Assembly: GCA_024641635.1 (NCBI GenBank)
Contig: JAHECS010000029.1
Location: forward strand, 1-40,402
Direction of reading: 5' to 3'
DNA from: Actinomycetes bacterium
GTDB taxonomy: Bacteria; Actinomycetota; Actinomycetes; S36-B12
DNA length: 40,402 nt
This document shows positions 37,898-40,402 of this stretch, one piece after another. Under the pieces are notes generated by a model that had not been told where the DNA came from, made no database searches, and saw only the letters and a list, made by a program, of their open reading frames with translations. The translations under genes and the position numbers were made by a program. Every line of letters begins with the position of its first letter. Within the stretch, counting starts at the first letter, position 1.

Positions 37898-38578
37898 CTA
37901 CTCGAGTCCCGCGCGCTGCCTGCGGTGCCGGATGAACTCGAAGATGATCGGCACGACGCTGACGAACACCACGAGGATGAGGATGAACTCGATGTTGTTC
38001 TTGACGAAGTCGATGTTGCCGAGGAAGTAGCCCGCCAGTGTGACGCCCACGGCCCAGATGAAGCCGCCGATGGCGCTGAAGGCCATGTACCGACGGAAGT
38101 CCATCTTCCCGATGCCCGCGGTCGCCGTGATGAAGGTCCGGACGATCGGAACGAACCTGGCCAGGACGATGGCGCGCGCGCCGTACTTGTTGAAGAACCG
38201 GTGCGTGTGCTCGACGTACTCCTGCTTGAACAGCCGCGACTCCGGCTTGCTGAACAGCGAGGGACCGGCCTTGTAGCCGATCCAGTAGCCGGTCATGTTG
38301 CCCAGGAGCGCGGCCAGGAACAGGAGGAGGCACGCCACCCAGATGTTGAGGGTGATGGCGCCACTGGCGATGAACAGCCCGGTGATGAACAGCAGCGAGT
38401 CGCCGGGCAGGAAGAAGCCGATGAGCAGGCCGCACTCGGCGAAGATGATGCCCAGGACCACCCAGAAAGCGATGTCGCCGAGATTGGTGAGCATGGTCTC
38501 GGGATTGAGCCAGTCCGGTCCGAGGCTCCGCACGACGGCGGTGTTGACGAGCGTGGCCAGCCCGAGTGAGAGGTCCAT
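37898..38578 (-). CDS. DedA-family membrane protein
   Basis: 226 residues with the DedA/VTT fold: FAECGLLIGFFLPGDSLLF near residue 47 (re-entrant loop with the conserved Glu and GDS), the amphipathic middle, and RFVPIVRTFITATAGIGKMD (140-160) with the conserved arginines, then two C-terminal helices. Family members flip lipid carriers such as undecaprenyl phosphate or phospholipids; which one here is not shown. ATG 38578 stands 6 nt after TAGCCT. Divergent from the methyltransferase gene, with 23 bp between. Confidence 0.94.
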   Translation of the reverse strand: MDLSLGLATLVNTAVVRSLGPDWLNPETMLTNLGDIAFWVVLGIIFAECGLLIGFFLPGDSLLFITGLFIASGAITLNIWVACLLLFLAALLGNMTGYWIGYKAGPSLFSKPESRLFKQEYVEHTHRFFNKYGARAIVLARFVPIVRTFITATAGIGKMDFRRYMAFSAIGGFIWAVGVTLAGYFLGNIDFVKNNIEFILILVVFVSVVPIIFEFIRHRRQRAGLE

Positions 38579-38584
38579 CCGCTC

Positions 38585-38594
38585 AGGCTATCGT
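38585..38594. promoter_or_regulatory. Symmetric double -10 element between dedA-like and SpoU genes
   Basis: AGGCTATCGT reads TAGCCT leftward and TATCGT rightward, sharing TA at 38589-38590. Start codons at 38578 and 38602 lie 6 and 7 nt away. The 23-bp spacer has the same length as the one at pyrE. Confidence 0.6.
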
Positions 38595-38601
38595 CGCGCT
38601 C

Positions 38602-39231
38602 ATGGACGACCCGACGATGCCGCGGGAAGTCGGAGTCGGGCCGTTCGAGGGACAGTGGCCCAGCGACCCTCGCCTCGATCCCGCACTGCTCGCCGGCGGG
38701 GACCGCCGGAACGTCGTCGACGCATACAGGTACTGGCGGATGGACGCGATCGTCGAGGATCTGGACACCCGTCGCCATCCGTTCCATGTCGCCATCGAGA
38801 ACTTCAGCCACGACCTCAACATCGGTTCGGTCGTGCGGACGGCGAACGCCTTCCTCGCCAGCGAGGTGCACATCGTGGGCAGGCGTCGCTGGAACCGCCG
38901 AGGCGCCATGGTGACCGACCGGTACCAGCACGTCCGCCACCACGAGGACGCCCAGGCGCTGGCCGCATGGTCGAAGGACCGTGGCCTGCCGTTGCTCGGC
39001 ATCGACAACCTCCCGGGCTCGGTTCCGCTCGAGACGACGGATCTGCCGATGGCGTGCGTGCTGCTCTTCGGGCAGGAGGGAGTCGGTCTCTCCGATGACG
39101 CGCGTGATGCCTGCTCGAAGGTCCTCTCGATCGCCCAGTACGGCTCGACCCGATCGATCAATGCCGGTGCGGCCGCCGCGATCGCGATGCACGCCTGGGT
39201 ACGGCGCCACGAGTTCGGTCAGCTGCCGTGA
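38602..39231 (+). CDS. SpoU/TrmH-family RNA 2'-O-ribose methyltransferase
   Basis: 209 residues with the SPOUT trefoil-knot motifs in order: HDLNIGSVVRTANAF (motif 1, about 74-88), LLFGQEGVGLS (motif 2, about 155-165) and LSIAQYGSTRSINAGAAAAIA (motif 3, near 178-198, given here as its ends LSIAQYGS and NAGAAAAIA). It transfers methyl from SAM to a ribose 2'-OH in tRNA or rRNA; the target is unknown. ATG 38602 is preferred to an in-frame start at 38566, which would lie inside the divergent dedA-like gene. The MFS gene overlaps its stop by 4 bp. Confidence 0.93.
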   Translation: MDDPTMPREVGVGPFEGQWPSDPRLDPALLAGGDRRNVVDAYRYWRMDAIVEDLDTRRHPFHVAIENFSHDLNIGSVVRTANAFLASEVHIVGRRRWNRRGAMVTDRYQHVRHHEDAQALAAWSKDRGLPLLGIDNLPGSVPLETTDLPMACVLLFGQEGVGLSDDARDACSKVLSIAQYGSTRSINAGAAAAIAMHAWVRRHEFGQLP

Positions 39232-40402
39232 GTGAGCCGGAAGCGATCGGCCGCTCCGCACACCGCGCGCTCTGGGGCAACGACCACTACCGCCGCCTGT
39301 TCGTCGCGCGCACGATCAGCAACGTCGGCAACGGCGTGGCCCCCATCGCCCTGGCGTTCGGCGTTCTTGCCCTGCCGGGCGCGACGGCGACATCGCTCAG
39401 CATCGTCCTCGCGGCGCAGGCGCTGCCACTGGTCGTCATGCTGCCGTTGGGGGGCGTCATCGCTGACCGCCTCGGGCGAGCACGGGTGATCGCGGTCACC
39501 GACGTGATCCTGAGCGCGTTCGTGATGACGACCGCCGTCCTGTTCCTCACCGGGACGGCGACGGTGCCGGTTCTTGCCGCTCTCGGCTTCGTCTCGGGGA
39601 TCCTCAACGGACTGTGGTGGCCGGCGTTCTCCGGGCTCGTACCTGATGTCGTGGGAGAAGACGAGCACCTGCAGCCCGCGAACGCGTATGTCAGCGTCGC
39701 CTCCAATGCGGGCCTCATCGTGGGCAACGCGCTCGGCGGCCTCCTCGTCGCGGCGTTCGGGGCGGGCATCGCCATCGCGATCGACTCGCTGACTTTCCTC
39801 GGCGCCGGGATCCTCGTGTTCACGTTCCGACACGTGTCGAAGCCGCACGCGTCTGGCGAGTCGATGATGGGCGACCTCGTCCACGGCTTCCGGGTGTTCG
39901 TCTCCTTCCGGTGGGTCGTGGTCATCGTCATCGCGTTCAGCTTCATCGTGATGGTCATGCGCGGAGCTGAGGAGGTCATGGGCCCGGTGCTCGCCAACGA
40001 GGAGTACGGGGGAGCGGCCGGGTGGGCGGTCGTCCTGGCATCGATGTCGGCCGGCCTGCTCGTCGGCGCCGTGGCAGCCACGCGCATCCGCGTGAAGCGA
40101 CCACTCGTGGTCGCCATGGTCGGCTGCCTGACGCTGCCCCTGTGGCTGGTCACCCTGGCCCTCGCCCTGCCTCTGCCGGCCGTGTCCGTGGGGGCCTTCG
40201 CCTGGGGCTTCTCCCTCGAGCTCATGGCCGTGCTGTGGTTCACCGCGATGCAGACCAACATCCCTCGCGAGGCGCTGTCGCGTGTCAGCGCCTACGACGC
40301 GATGGGGTCGCTGATGTTCGGGCCGATCGGCCTGGCCCTGGCGGGGCCGCTCGTAACGGTGATCGGTCTCGAGGCGAGCTTCCTGATCGCGGCAGGGGTC
40401 GC
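39228..40402 (+). CDS. MFS transporter, drug-efflux-like (3' end beyond window)
   Basis: The GTG at 39228 overlaps the methyltransferase stop and opens a frame of 391 codons that runs off the window. The protein has about 11 hydrophobic helices, the MFS motif A (GGVIADRLGRARVI, about 76-89) and a MFS_3/enterobactin-exporter-like start (NDHYRRLFVARTISNVGNGVAPIALAF). Family members export drugs or siderophores with protons; substrate unknown. Coupling to an RNA methyltransferase gene is probably just operon packing. Confidence 0.88.
   Translation, partial: MSEPEAIGRSAHRALWGNDHYRRLFVARTISNVGNGVAPIALAFGVLALPGATATSLSIVLAAQALPLVVMLPLGGVIADRLGRARVIAVTDVILSAFVMTTAVLFLTGTATVPVLAALGFVSGILNGLWWPAFSGLVPDVVGEDEHLQPANAYVSVASNAGLIVGNALGGLLVAAFGAGIAIAIDSLTFLGAGILVFTFRHVSKPHASGESMMGDLVHGFRVFVSFRWVVVIVIAFSFIVMVMRGAEEVMGPVLANEEYGGAAGWAVVLASMSAGLLVGAVAATRIRVKRPLVVAMVGCLTLPLWLVTLALALPLPAVSVGAFAWGFSLELMAVLWFTAMQTNIPREALSRVSAYDAMGSLMFGPIGLALAGPLVTVIGLEASFLIAAGV

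Overview
The window is high-GC actinobacterial DNA. The clues are a dnaK-grpE-dnaJ-hspR-clpB operon with HspR (HAIR) operators, an IclR-type hut regulator, an actinobacterial HutH, frequent GTG starts, many 4-bp ATGA/GTGA gene overlaps and several apparently leaderless genes. The gene content resembles Nocardioidaceae, for instance Aeromicrobium or Nocardioides. That placement is inferred from general resemblance, not from a search.

Layout: (1) 1-2.4 kb holds the 3' end of a moaB/mog molybdenum-cofactor gene, convergent with a membrane Fe-S oxidoreductase of the EtfD/FadF type. (2) 2.5-4.0 kb is an O-antigen-ligase-like membrane protein whose 3' end runs about 100 bp into hutH. (3) 3.9-10 kb is a complete histidine-utilisation cluster: hutU-hutI-hutH on one strand, hutR-hutG on the other, with one HutR-like operator between them. 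(4) 10-20.2 kb is a respiratory nitrate module: two NarK transporters diverge from a small HTH regulator with a Cys-X12-Cys-X31-Cys signature, which is translationally coupled to narGHJI. (5) 20.5-24.1 kb is an unfamiliar three-gene set of secreted or membrane-anchored beta-rich proteins; the last has five tandem repeats of about 110 residues. (6) 24.2-30.9 kb is the HspR-controlled chaperone operon. (7) 30.9-40.4 kb is mainly housekeeping and accessory genes: a DUF4031 protein, an aminotransferase, an acyl-CoA-dehydrogenase-like flavoprotein, a secreted hydrolase, a trypsin-like protease, an SDR, pyrE, a DedA protein, a SpoU methyltransferase and an MFS protein cut by the window end.

How the parts work together: the hut genes convert histidine to glutamate plus formamide. 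The Nar proteins import nitrate and reduce it at the membrane with quinol electrons, and the Moco gene at the left edge belongs to the cofactor pathway NarG needs. The EtfD-like protein would feed electrons from acyl-CoA oxidation into the same quinone pool. DnaK, GrpE, DnaJ and ClpB form the disaggregation machine, repressed by the HspR encoded within their own operon.

Two non-coding patterns stand out. Four near-identical, almost perfect 28-32 bp-stem hairpins lie 0-39 bp after stop codons (of moaB, hutG, narI and the repeat-protein gene), with a compensatory base-pair change between copies. Four divergent intergenic regions contain a symmetric ANNNTANNNT sequence that can serve as two -10 elements sharing one TA; six of the eight flanking genes fit it closely, five as leaderless starts 6-7 bp from their hexamer. 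No tRNA, rRNA, CRISPR array, insertion sequence or phage gene was seen.
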